The notes beneath the pieces are model-generated. The model saw nothing but the letters and a program-made list of their open reading frames with translations. It was not told the DNA's origin and did not search any database. 64,000 nt of DNA from Hydractinia symbiolongicarpus (lineage: Eukaryota > Cnidaria > Hydrozoa > Anthoathecata > Hydractiniidae), in assembly GCF_029227915.1 (NCBI RefSeq), contig NC_079875.1:3038001-3102000 (forward strand). Direction: 5' to 3'. Below, one piece after another: positions 11,621 to 23,230 of the stretch; within the stretch, counting starts at the first letter, position 1; every line of letters starts with the position of its first letter. The translations under genes and the position numbers were made by a program.

Positions 11621-14293
11621 TTTCACTGTTAAAAGCGATGCAAGCTAGTAATGTCAGAAAAATGTCGCTAAATACATGTTGGTACGAATATGAGACGCAA
11701 CCGTTGCAACTCAAACGGACTGATACCGTTAGAAAGTCATTGAAATGTAGCTTTTCAAACTGTTTCTATTTCCTCAGTGCGCGCTAACGGCTAGGATTGG
11801 TCTCACAGTAAGAAATGACTTATTAATCTAAATTCTTAAATGAAGTGCTACTATTTATCTAAATTTTTAATTATAGCGCTACCACAGCGCCCAATTTAAT
11901 CGCTGAGTTCCAGCAATCAAGTCAAACTAAGAAGAATTTTATTTGTTGGAGTCCAATTGTGTCATTTATCTCATTTATAAGGTCAATGTCCAAAATCAGT
12001 TCAATTAAGTCCCACAGTCAGTCGTTTCACGGTTAAAAGCGTTGCAACTTAGTAATGTCAGAAAAATATCGCTAAGTACATGTTGCTACAAATATGTGAC
12101 GCAACCGTTGTTACTCAAACGGACTGATACTGTCAGAAAGTCCATGAACTATAGTTTTTAAATCTGTCTCTATTTTTTCAGCGCGCAATAACGGCTAGGA
12201 TTGGTCCCACAGTACAAATTGACTTAATTATCTAAATCTTTATACAAAGCGCTTCCACAGCGCCCTGTGTAACTGCTGAGGTCAAGCAATCATGTCAAAT
12301 TATGAAGAATGTTATTTCTCGGAGTCTAATTGGCTCATTTCACACATTCATAAAGTCAAAGTCCATATTCTTTTCAATTAAGTCCCACAGTCAATTGTTT
12401 CACTCTTAAAAGCGATGCAACCTAGTAATATCAGAAACATATCGCTGAATACATGTTGGTACGAATATGTGACGCAACCGTTGCAACTCAAACGCTCTGA
12501 TACCGTTAGAAAGTCATTGAAATGTAGTTTTTGAAACTGTCTCTATTTCCTCAGCGTGCGCTATCGGCTAGGGTTGGTCCCACAGTAACAAATGACTTAC
12601 TTATCTAAAATTTTAAAGGAAACGCTACAACAGCACCCAGTGTAATCACTGAATTCTAGCAATCATGTCAAATTAAGAAGAATGTTATTTTTTGAAGTTC
12701 AATTGTGTCATTTATCTCATTTATAAATTCAAACTCCAAAATCAGTTCAACTAAGTCTCACAGTCAATCTTTTCACTGTTAAAAGCGATGCAAGCTAGTA
12801 ATGTCCGAAAAATATCGCAAAATACATGTTGGTACGAATATGTGACACAACTGTGGTAACTCAAACGGACTGATACCGTTAGAAAGTCATTGAAATGTAG
12901 TTTTTGAAACTGTCTCTATTTCTTTAGCGCGCGGAAAGGTCTAGGATTGGTCACACAGTAAAAAATGACTTAATTATCTAAATTTTTGAATGAAACGCTA
13001 CCACAGAGCCAAGTGTAATCGCTGAGTTCCCGCATTCAAGTCAAATTAAGAAGAATGTTATTTCTTGGAGTACAATAGCCTCATTTATCACATTCATAAG
13101 GTCAAAGTCCAGAATCGGTTCAATTAAGTCCCACTGTCAATCGTTTCACTGTTAAAAGCGATGCAAGCTAGTAATGTCAGAAAAATGTCGCTAAATACAT
13201 GTTGGTACGAATATGAGACGCAACCGTTGCAACTCAAACGGACTGATACCGTTAGAAATTCATTGAAATGTAGCTTTTCAAACTGTTTCTATTTCCTTAG
13301 TGCGCGCTAACGGCTAGGATTGGTCTCACAGTAAGAAATGACTTATTAATCTAAATTCTTAAATGAAGTGCTACTATTTATCTAAATTTTTAATTATAGC
13401 GCTACCACAGCGCCCAATTTAATCGCTAAGTTCCAGCAATCAAGTCAAACTAAGAAGAATTTTATTTGTTGGAGTCCAATTGTGTCATTTATCTCATTTA
13501 TAAGGTCAATGTCCAAAATCAGTTCAATTAAGTCCCACAGTCAGTCGTTTCACGGTTAAAAGCGTTGCAACTTAGTAATGTCAGAAAAATATCGCTAAGT
13601 ACATGTTGGTACGAATATGTGACGCAACCGTTGTTACTCAAACGGACTGATACTGTCAGAAAGTCCATGAACTATAGTTTTTAAATCTGTCTCTATTTCT
13701 TCAGCGCGCAATAACGGCTAGGATTGGTCCCACAGTACAAATTGACTTAATTATCTAAATCTTTAAACAAAGCGCTTCCACAGCGCCCTGTGTAACTGCT
13801 GAGGTCAAGCAATCATGTCAAATTAAGAAGAATGTTATTTCTCGGAGTCCAATTGGCTCATTTATCAGATTCATAAGGTCAAAGTCCAAAATCTTTTCAA
13901 TTAAGTCCCACAGTCAATCGTTTCACTCTTAAAAGCGATGCAACCTAGTAATATCAGAAACATATCGCTGAATACATGTTGGTACGAAGATGTGACGCAA
14001 CCGTTGCAACTCAAACGGACTGATACCGTTAGAAAGTCATTGAAATGTAGTTTTTGAAACTGTCTCTATTTCGTCAGCGTGCGCTATCGGCTAGGGTTGG
14101 TCCCACAGTAACAATTGACTTACTTATCTAAAATTTTAAAGGAAACGCTACCACAGAGCCCAGTGTAATCGCTGAGTTCCAGCATTCAATTCAAATTAAG
14201 AAGAATGTTATTTCTTGGAGTACAATAGCCTCATTTATCACATTCATAAGGTCAAAGTCCAGAATCGGTTCAATTAAGTCCCACTGTCAATCG
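11621..14293. repeat. 2673-bp HOR copy 2
   Basis: Second full copy, seven monomers in the same order as copy 1, with no difference noticed by eye. Confidence 0.9.
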
Positions 14294-16966
14294 TTTCACT
14301 GTTAAAAGCGATGCAAGCTAGTAATGTCAGAAAAATGTCGCTAAATACATGTTGGTACGAATATGAGACGCAACCGTTGCAACTCAAACGGACTGATACC
14401 GTTAGAAAGTCATTGAAATGTAGCTTTTCAAACTGTTTCTATTTCCTCAGTGCGCGCTAACGGCTAGGATTGGTCTCACAGTAAGAAATGACTTATTAAT
14501 CTAAATTCTTAAATGAAGTGCTACTATTTATCTAAATTTTTAATTATAGCGCTACCACAGCGCCCAATTTAATCGCTGAGTTCCAGCAATCAAGTCAAAC
14601 TAAGAAGAATTTTATTTGTTGGAGTCCAATTGTGTCATTTATCTCATTTATAAGGTCAATGTCCAAAATCAGTTCAATTAAGTCCCACAGTCAGTCGTTT
14701 CACGGTTAAAAGCGTTGCAACTTAGTAATGTCAGAAAAATATCGCTAAGTACATGTTGCTACAAATATGTGACGCAACCGTTGTTACTCAAACGGACTGA
14801 TACTGTCAGAAAGTCCATGAACTATAGTTTTTAAATCTGTCTCTATTTTTTCAGCGCGCAATAACGGCTAGGATTGGTCCCACAGTACAAATTGACTTAA
14901 TTATCTAAATCTTTATACAAAGCGCTTCCACAGCGCCCTGTGTAACTGCTGAGGTCAAGCAATCATGTCAAATTATGAAGAATGTTATTTCTCGGAGTCT
15001 AATTGGCTCATTTCACACATTCATAAAGTCAAAGTCCATATTCTTTTCAATTAAGTCCCACAGTCAATTGTTTCACTCTTAAAAGCGATGCAACCTAGTA
15101 ATATCAGAAACATATCGCTGAATACATGTTGGTACGAATATGTGACGCAACCGTTGCAACTCAAACGCTCTGATACCGTTAGAAAGTCATTGAAATGTAG
15201 TTTTTGAAACTGTCTCTATTTCCTCAGCGTGCGCTATCGGCTAGGGTTGGTCCCACAGTAACAAATGACTTACTTATCTAAAATTTTAAAGGAAACGCTA
15301 CAACAGCACCCAGTGTAATCACTGAATTCTAGCAATCATGTCAAATTAAGAAGAATGTTATTTTTTGAAGTTCAATTGTGTCATTTATCTCATTTATAAA
15401 TTCAAACTCCAAAATCAGTTCAACTAAGTCTCACAGTCAATCTTTTCACTGTTAAAAGCGATGCAAGCTAGTAATGTCCGAAAAATATCGCAAAATACAT
15501 GTTGGTACGAATATGTGACACAACTGTGGTAACTCAAACGGACTGATACCGTTAGAAAGTCATTGAAATGTAGTTTTTGAAACTGTCTCTATTTCTTTAG
15601 CGCGCGGAAAGGTCTAGGATTGGTCACACAGTAAAAAATGACTTAATTATCTAAATTTTTGAATGAAACGCTACCACAGAGCCAAGTGTAATCGCTGAGT
15701 TCCCGCATTCAAGTTAAATTAAGAAGAATGTTATTTCTTGGAGTACAATAGCCTCATTTATCACATTCATAAGGTCAAAGTCCAGAATCGGTTCAATTAA
15801 GTCCCACTGTCAATCGTTTCACTGTTAAAAGCGATGCAAGCTAGTAATGTCAGAAAAATGTCGCTAAATACATGTTGGTACGAATATGAGACGCAACCGT
15901 TGCAACTCAAACGGACTGATACCGTTAGAAATTCATTGAAATGTAGCTTTTCAAACTGTTTCTATTTCCTTAGTGCGCGCTAACGGCTAGGATTGGTCTC
16001 ACAGTAAGAAATGACTTATTAATCTAAATTCTTAAATGAAGTGCTACTATTTATCTAAATTTTTAATTATAGCGCTACCACAGCGCCCAATTTAATCGCT
16101 AAGTTCCAGCAATCAAGTCAAACTAAGAAGAATTTTATTTGTTGGAGTCCAATTGTGTCATTTATCTCATTTATAAGGTCAATGTCCAAAATCAGTTCAA
16201 TTAAGTCCCACAGTCAGTCGTTTCACGGTTAAAAGCGTTGCAACTTAGTAATGTCAGAAAAATATCGCTAAGTACATGTTGGTACGAATATGTGACGCAA
16301 CCGTTGTTACTCAAACGGACTGATACTGTCAGAAAGTCCATGAACTATAGTTTTTAAATCTGTCTCTATTTCTTCAGCGCGCAATAACGGCTAGGATTGG
16401 TCCCACAGTACAAATTGACTTAATTATCTAAATCTTTAAACAAAGCGCTTCCACAGCGCCCTGTGTAACTGCTGAGGTCAAGCAATCATGTCAAATTAAG
16501 AAGAATGTTATTTCTCGGAGTCCAATTGGCTCATTTATCAGATTCATAAGGTCAAAGTCCAAAATCTTTTCAATTAAGTCCCACAGTCAATCGTTTCACT
16601 CTTAAAAGCGATGCAACCTAGTAATATCAGAAACATATCGCTGAATACATGTTGGTACGAAGATGTGACGCAACCGTTGCAACTCAAACGGACTGATACC
16701 GTTAGAAAGTCATTGAAATGTAGTTTTTGAAACTGTCTCTATTTCGTCAGCGTGCGCTATCGGCTAGGGTTGGTCCCACAGTAACAATTGACTTACTTAT
16801 CTAAAATTTTAAAGGAAACGCTACCACAGAGCCCAGTGTAATCGCTGAGTTCCAGCATTCAATTCAAATTAAGAAGAATGTTATTTCTTGGAGTACAATA
16901 GCCTCATTTATCACATTCATAAGGTCAAAGTCCAGAATCGGTTCAATTAAGTCCCACTGTCAATCG
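14294..16966. repeat. 2673-bp HOR copy 3
   Basis: Third full copy. It holds the single substitution I noticed in the block, a c-to-t change near 15715. Confidence 0.9.
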
Positions 16967-18480
16967 TTTCACTGTTAAAAGCGATGCAAGCTAGTAATGT
17001 CAGAAAAATGTCGCTAAATACATGTTGGTACGAATATGAGACGCAACCGTTGCAACTCAAACGGACTGATACCGTTAGAAAGTCATTGAAATGTAGCTTT
17101 TCAAACTGTTTCTATTTCCTCAGTGCGCGCTAACGGCTAGGATTGGTCTCACAGTAAGAAATGACTTATTAATCTAAATTCTTAAATGAAGTGCTACTAT
17201 TTATCTAAATTTTTAATTATAGCGCTACCACAGCGCCCAATTTAATCGCTGAGTTCCAGCAATCAAGTCAAACTAAGAAGAATTTTATTTGTTGGAGTCC
17301 AATTGTGTCATTTATCTCATTTATAAGGTCAATGTCCAAAATCAGTTCAATTAAGTCCCACAGTCAGTCGTTTCACGGTTAAAAGCGTTGCAACTTAGTA
17401 ATGTCAGAAAAATATCGCTAAGTACATGTTGCTACAAATATGTGACGCAACCGTTGTTACTCAAACGGACTGATACTGTCAGAAAGTCCATGAACTATAG
17501 TTTTTAAATCTGTCTCTATTTTTTCAGCGCGCAATAACGGCTAGGATTGGTCCCACAGTACAAATTGACTTAATTATCTAAATCTTTATACAAAGCGCTT
17601 CCACAGCGCCCTGTGTAACTGCTGAGGTCAAGCAATCATGTCAAATTATGAAGAATGTTATTTCTCGGAGTCTAATTGGCTCATTTCACACATTCATAAA
17701 GTCAAAGTCCATATTCTTTTCAATTAAGTCCCACAGTCAATTGTTTCACTCTTAAAAGCGATGCAACCTAGTAATATCAGAAACATATCGCTGAATACAT
17801 GTTGGTACGAATATGTGACGCAACCGTTGCAACTCAAACGCTCTGATACCGTTAGAAAGTCATTGAAATGTAGTTTTTGAAACTGTCTCTATTTCCTCAG
17901 CGTGCGCTATCGGCTAGGGTTGGTCCCACAGTAACAAATGACTTACTTATCTAAAATTTTAAAGGAAACGCTACAACAGCACCCAGTGTAATCACTGAAT
18001 TCTAGCAATCATGTCAAATTAAGAAGAATGTTATTTTTTGAAGTTCAATTGTGTCATTTATCTCATTTATAAATTCAAACTCCAAAATCAGTTCAACTAA
18101 GTCTCACAGTCAATCTTTTCACTGTTAAAAGCGATGCAAGCTAGTAATGTCCGAAAAATATCGCAAAATACATGTTGGTACGAATATGTGACACAACTGT
18201 GGTAACTCAAACGGACTGATACCGTTAGAAAGTCATTGAAATGTAGTTTTTGAAACTGTCTCTATTTCTTTAGCGCGCGGAAAGGTCTAGGATTGGTCAC
18301 ACAGTAAAAAATGACTTAATTATCTAAATTTTTGAATGAAACGCTACCACAGAGCCAAGTGTAATCGCTGAGTTCCCGCATTCAAGTCAAATTAAGAAGA
18401 ATGTTATTTCTTGGAGTACAATAGCCTCATTTATCACATTCATAAGGTCAAAGTCCAGAATCGGTTCAATTAAGTCCCAC
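16967..18480. repeat. 2673-bp HOR copy 4, truncated
   Basis: Partial fourth copy ending inside the monomer anchored at 18456. At 18481 it reads 'cccacagtcaat', whereas the internal copies read 'cccactgtcaat'. After about 18561 it becomes a different, diverged monomer. Confidence 0.88.
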
Positions 18481-18828
18481 AGTCAATCGTTTCACTGTTA
18501 AAAGCGATGCAAGCTAGTAATGTCAGAAAAATATCGCTAAATACATGTTGGTACGAATATAAGATACAAACGTTGTACCTGAAACGGACTAATACCGTTA
18601 GAAATCCAATGAAATGGAGTTTATGTAACTGTCTCTCTTTCCCCAGTGCGCGTTAACGGCTAGGATTGGTCCCACAATAAAGAAAGACTTATTTATCTAA
18701 GTTTTTAAATAAAGCGCTACCATAGCGCCCAGTGTAATCGCTGAGTTCCAGCAATTAAGTCAAGTTAAAAATAGTGTTATTTTTTGGAGTCCAATTGTGT
18801 CATTTATTACATTAATAGGGTGAAAGTC

Positions 18829-19905
18829 TAAAATCAGTTCAATTAAGTCCCACAGTCTATCGTTTCATGGTTAAAAGCGTTGCAGCCTAGTAATGTCAGA
18901 AAAATATCGCTAAATACTTGTTGGTACCAAAATGTGACGCAACCGTTGAAACTCAAACGGACTGATACCGTTAGAAAGTCCATGAAATACAGTTTTTAAA
19001 TCTGTCTCTATTTCTTTAGCGCGCGCTAACAGCTAGGATTGGTCCCACAGTACAAATTGACTTAATTATTTAAATATTTAAACAAAGCGCTGCCACAGCG
19101 CCCTGTGTAACTGCTGAGGTCAAGTAATCATGTAAAATTAAGATAAATGTTATTTCTTGGAGTCCAATTGGCTCATTTATCACATTCATAAGGTTAAAGT
19201 TCAAAATCTTTTCAATTAAGTCCCACAGTCAATCGTTTCACTGTTGAAAGCGATGCAACCTAGTAATACCAGAAACATATCGCTGAATACATGTTGGTAC
19301 AAATATGTGACGCAACCGTTGCAACTCAAACGGACTGATACAGTTAGAAAGTCAATGAAATGTGGTTTTGGAGACTGTCTCTATTTTATCACCGTGCGCA
19401 AACGGCTAGGTTTGGTCCTACAGAAACAAATGACTTACTTATCTAAAATTTTAAATGAAACGCCACCACAGCGCCCTGTGTAACTGCTGAGGTCAAGCAA
19501 TCATGTCAAATTAAGAAGAATGTTATTTCTTGGAGTCCAATTGGCTCATTTATCACATTCATAAGGTCAAAGTCCAAAATCTTTTCAATTAAGTCCCACA
19601 GTCAATCGTTTCACTGTTAAAAGCGATGCAACCTAGTAATATCAGAAACATATGGCTGAATACATGTTGGTACGAATATGTGACGCAACCGTTGCAACTC
19701 AAACGGACTGATACCGTTAGAAAGTCATTGAAATGTAGCTTTTGAAACTGTCTCTATTTCCTTAGCGCGCGCAAAGATCTAGGATTGGTCACACAGTAAA
19801 AAATGGCTTAATTATCTAAGTGTTTAAATAAAGCGCTACCATAGCGCCCAGTGTAATCGCTGAGTTCCAGCAATCAAGTCAAGTTAAAAATAATGTTATT
19901 TTTTG
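18829..19905. repeat. Displaced copy of block A monomers
   Basis: The monomer at 18829-19201 matches the start of the window (shared 'aatacttgttggt' and 'aaaatgtgacg'). 19202-19470 matches 375-645 (shared 'gttgaaagcgatg', 'gatacagttag', 'ggagactgtctctatttta', 'ggtttggtcc'), offset 18827. From about 19473 the match jumps to 2882-3300, offset 16591. So the 2236 bp (six monomers) between about 646 and 2882 are missing here, or were gained in block A. The switch lies inside the shared 'cacagcgccc' segment. Confidence 0.8.
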
Positions 19906-22028
19906 GAGTCCAATTGTGTCATTTATTACAATAATAGGGTGAAATTCCAAAATTAGTTCAATTAAGACCCACAGTCAATCGTTTCTCGGATAAAAGCGTT
20001 GCAGCCCAGTAATGTTAGAAAAATATCAGTAAATTCATGTTGGTGCGAATATGTGACGCAACCGTTGTTACTCAAACGGACTGATACCGTTAGAAAGTCA
20101 ATGAAATATAGTGTTTAAATCTGTCTCTATTTCTTCAGCGCGCGCTAACGTCTAGGATTGGTCCCACAGTACAAATTGACTTAATTATCTAAATCTTTAA
20201 ACAAAGCGCTGCCACAGCGCCCTGTGTAATCGTTGAGTTCCAGAAAATCAAGTCAAATTAAGAAGAATGTTATTTCTTTGAGTCCAATTGTCTGAATTGT
20301 CACATTCATAAGGTCAAAGTCCAAAATCTTTTCAATTGAGTCCCACAGTCAATCTTTTCACTGTTTTAAGCGATACAAGCTAGTATTGTCAAAAAAATAT
20401 CGCTAAATACATGTTGGTACGAATATGTGACGCAACCGTTGTAGCTTAAACGGACTGATACCGTCAGAAATTAACTGAAATGTAGTTTATATATCTGTCT
20501 CTATTTCCCCAGCGCGCGCTAACGGCTAGGATTGGTCCCACAGTAAAAAATGACTTATTTATCTAAATTTTTTTTAAATAAAGCGCTACCACAGTTCCCA
20601 GTGTAATCGGTGAGTTCCAGCACTCAAGTCAAATTAAGAAGAAGGTTATTTCTTGGATTCCATTTGACTGATTTGTCACATTCATAAGGTCAAAGTCCAA
20701 AATCTTTTTAATTATGTCCCACAGTCAATCTTTTCACTGTTAAAAGCGATGCAAGCTAGTAATGTCAGAACTATATTGCTAAATACATGTTGGTACGAAT
20801 ATGTGACACAACCGTTGTAACTCAAACGGATTGATACCGTTACAAAGTCATTGAAATGTAGTTTTTCAAACTGTCTCTACTTCCTCAGCGCGGGCAAACG
20901 TCTAGGATTGGTCCCAAACTAAAAAATGACTTAATTATCTATGTTTTTGAATGAAACGCTACCACAGAGCCCAGTGTAATGGCTGAGTTCCAGCATTCAA
21001 GTCAATTTAAGAAGAATGTTGTTTCTTGGAGAACAATAGCCTCATTTATCATATTCACAAGGTCAAAGTCCAGAATCAGTTCAATTAAGTCCCACAGTCA
21101 ATCGTCTCACTGTTAAAAGCGATGCAAGCTAGTAATGTCAGAAAAATATTGCTAAATACATGTTGGTACGAATATGTGACACAACCGTTGTAACTCAAAC
21201 GGACTGATATCGTTACAAAGTCATTGAAATGTAGTTTTTCAAACTGTCTCTACTTCCTCAGCGCGGTCAAACGTCTAGGATTGGTCCCAAACTAAAAAAT
21301 GACTTAATTATCTAAATTTTTGAATGAAACGCTACCACAGAGCCCAGTGTAATCGCTGAGTTCCAGCATTCAAGTCATTTAAGAAGAATGATATTTCTTG
21401 GAGTACAATAGCCTCATTTATCATATTCTTAAGGTCAAAGTCCAGAACCAGTTCAATTAAGTCCAACAGTCAATCGTCTCACTGTTAAAAGCGACACTAG
21501 CTAGTAATATCAGAAAAATATCGCTAAATACATGTTGGTACGAATGATTGACTCAACCGTTGTTATTCAAACGGACTGATACCGTTAGAAATTCCATGAA
21601 ATGTAGTTTTTAAATCTGTCTCTATTTCCTCAGCGCGCACTAACGTCTAGGATTGGTCCCACAGTAAGAAATGACTTATTTATCTTAATTTTTGAATAAA
21701 ACGCTACCACAGCGCCCAGTGTAATCGCTGAATTTCAGCAATCATGTCAAATTAAGAAGAATGTTATTTTTTTGGAGTCCAATTGTGTCATTTATCGCAT
21801 TTATAAGGTCAAAGTCAAAAATCAGTACAATTAAGTTCCACAGTCAATCGTTTCGCTGTTAAAAGCGATGCAAACCAGTAATGTCAGAAAAGTATCGCTA
21901 AATACATGTTGGTACGGATGTGTGACGCAACTGTTTTAGCCCAAACGGACTGACACCGATAGAAATATATTGAAATGTATTTTTTAAAACTGTCTGTATT
22001 TCTTCACGCGCGCTAACGTCTAGGATTG

Positions 22029-22035
22029 ATGGGAC
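22029..22035. other. 7-bp micro-inversion marker (first of 19)
   Basis: Most monomers read 'attg-GTCCCAC-agt' here. This one reads 'attg-ATGGGAC-agt'. The reverse complement of GTCCCAC is GTGGGAC, so the variant is a local inversion plus one substitution. It recurs at 27534, 32376, 35729, 38709, 40944, 42061, 43178, 45041, 46158, 48767, 51374, 52491, 53608, 53979, 55096, 56213, 58449 and 62206. It is usually linked to a one-base loss in the palindrome ('cttcacgcgcgctaac'), giving a 371-bp monomer. Confidence 0.85.
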
Positions 22036-23168
22036 AGTAAAAAATGACTTATTTATCTAAATTTTTAATTATAGTGCTACCACAGCTCCCAATTTAGTCG
22101 CTGAGTGACAGCAATCAAGTCGAATTAAGAAGAATTTATTTCTTGGAGTCCAATTGTGTCATTTATCTCATTCATAAGGTCAAAGTCCAAAATCTTTTCA
22201 ATTAAGTCCCACAGTCAATCGTTTCATTGTTAAAAGCGATGCAACCTAGTAATATCAGAAAAATATCGCTAAATACATGTTGGTACGAATGTGTGACGCA
22301 ACCGTTGTTACTCAAACGGATTGATACCGTTAGAAAGTCCATAAAATATGGTGTTTAAATCTGTCTCTATTTCTTCAGCGCGCGCTAACGTCTAGGATTG
22401 GTCCCAAACTAAAAAATGACTTAATTATCTAAATTTTTGAATGAAACGCTACCACAGAGCCCAGTGTAATCGCTGAGTTCCAGCATTCAAGTCATTTAAG
22501 AAGAATGATACTTCTTGGAGTACAATAGCCTCATTTATCATATTCTTAAGGTCAAAGTCCAGAACCAGTTCAATTAAGTCCCACAGTCAATCGTTTCACT
22601 GGTAAAAGCGATGCAACCTAGTAATATCAGAAACATATCGCTAAATAAATGTTGCTACCAATATGAGACGCAACCGTTGAAACTCAAACGGACTGATACC
22701 GTTAGAAAGTCAATGAAATGTAGGTTTGGAAACTTTCTCAATTTTCTCAGCGCGCGCTAACGGCTATGATTGGTCCCACAGTAACAAATGACTTATTTAT
22801 CTAAATTTTTAAATGAAGCGCTACCACAGCGCCCAGTGTAATCGCTGAGTTCTAGCAGTCATGTCAAGTTAGGAAGAATGTTATTTTTTGGTGTCCAATT
22901 GTGTCATTTATCACATTTATAAAGTCAAAGTCAAAAATCAGTTCAATTAAGTCTAACAGTCAATCTTTTTACAGTTAAAAGCGATGCAAGCTAGTAATGT
23001 CAGAAAGATTTTGCTAAATACCTGTTACGAATATGTGACGCAACCATTGTAGCTCAAACGGTCGGATATTGCTAGAAAATCGATGAAAAGTAATTTTCGA
23101 AACTGTCGCTACTTCTTCAGCGCACGCTAACGTGTAGGATTGGTCCCACAGGAAAAAATGACTTACTT

Positions 23169-23230
23169 ATCTAAATTTTTAAATGAAGTGCTACTATTTA
23201 TCTAAATTGTTAATAAAGCACTACCACAGC
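23169..23230. repeat. 31-bp internal duplication in a 400-bp monomer
   Basis: Direct copies begin at 23169 and 23200, in the monomer anchored at 22933. This monomer also lost four bases where others read 'ttggtacg' (near 23018), so its length is 400 rather than 404. It is the only such monomer between block C and the island at 25.7 kb. Confidence 0.85.

Larger units (their letters stand above)
8948..18480. repeat. Block C: 2673-bp, 7-monomer higher-order repeat, about 3.6 copies
   Basis: Anchors at 9318, 9691, 10064, 10437, 10841, 11214 and 11587 recur exactly 2673 bp later at 11991-14260, again at 14664-16933, and start a fourth time at 17337-18456. Steps within the unit are 373, 373, 373, 404, 373, 373, 404. 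Copies: 8948-11620, 11621-14293, 14294-16966, and partial 16967-18480. The copies look essentially identical; the one difference I noticed is 'aagttaaatt' near 15715 where the others read 'aagtcaaatt'. The unit is itself a 4-mer (1523 bp) plus a related 3-mer (1150 bp): anchor 9318 resembles 10841, 9691 resembles 11214, and 10437 resembles 11587, with 10064 the extra monomer. Identity to the preceding copy breaks at 18481 and is lost by about 18561. This is the youngest-looking amplification in the window. Confidence 0.95.

Noticed and set aside
19244-19483. Open reading frame of 79 codons
   Set aside because: It begins with a TTG and simply reads through one satellite monomer. The same frame exists in nearly every monomer and normally stops soon after the CCGTT/AACGG cluster; here a one-base difference near 19365 avoids the usual stop. 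No protein family is recognisable and there is no gene context.
20560-20580. Poly-T tract as a possible retroelement tail
   Set aside because: The run of T near 20567 is only a few bases longer than in other monomers and is flanked by normal satellite on both sides, with no element body or target-site duplication.
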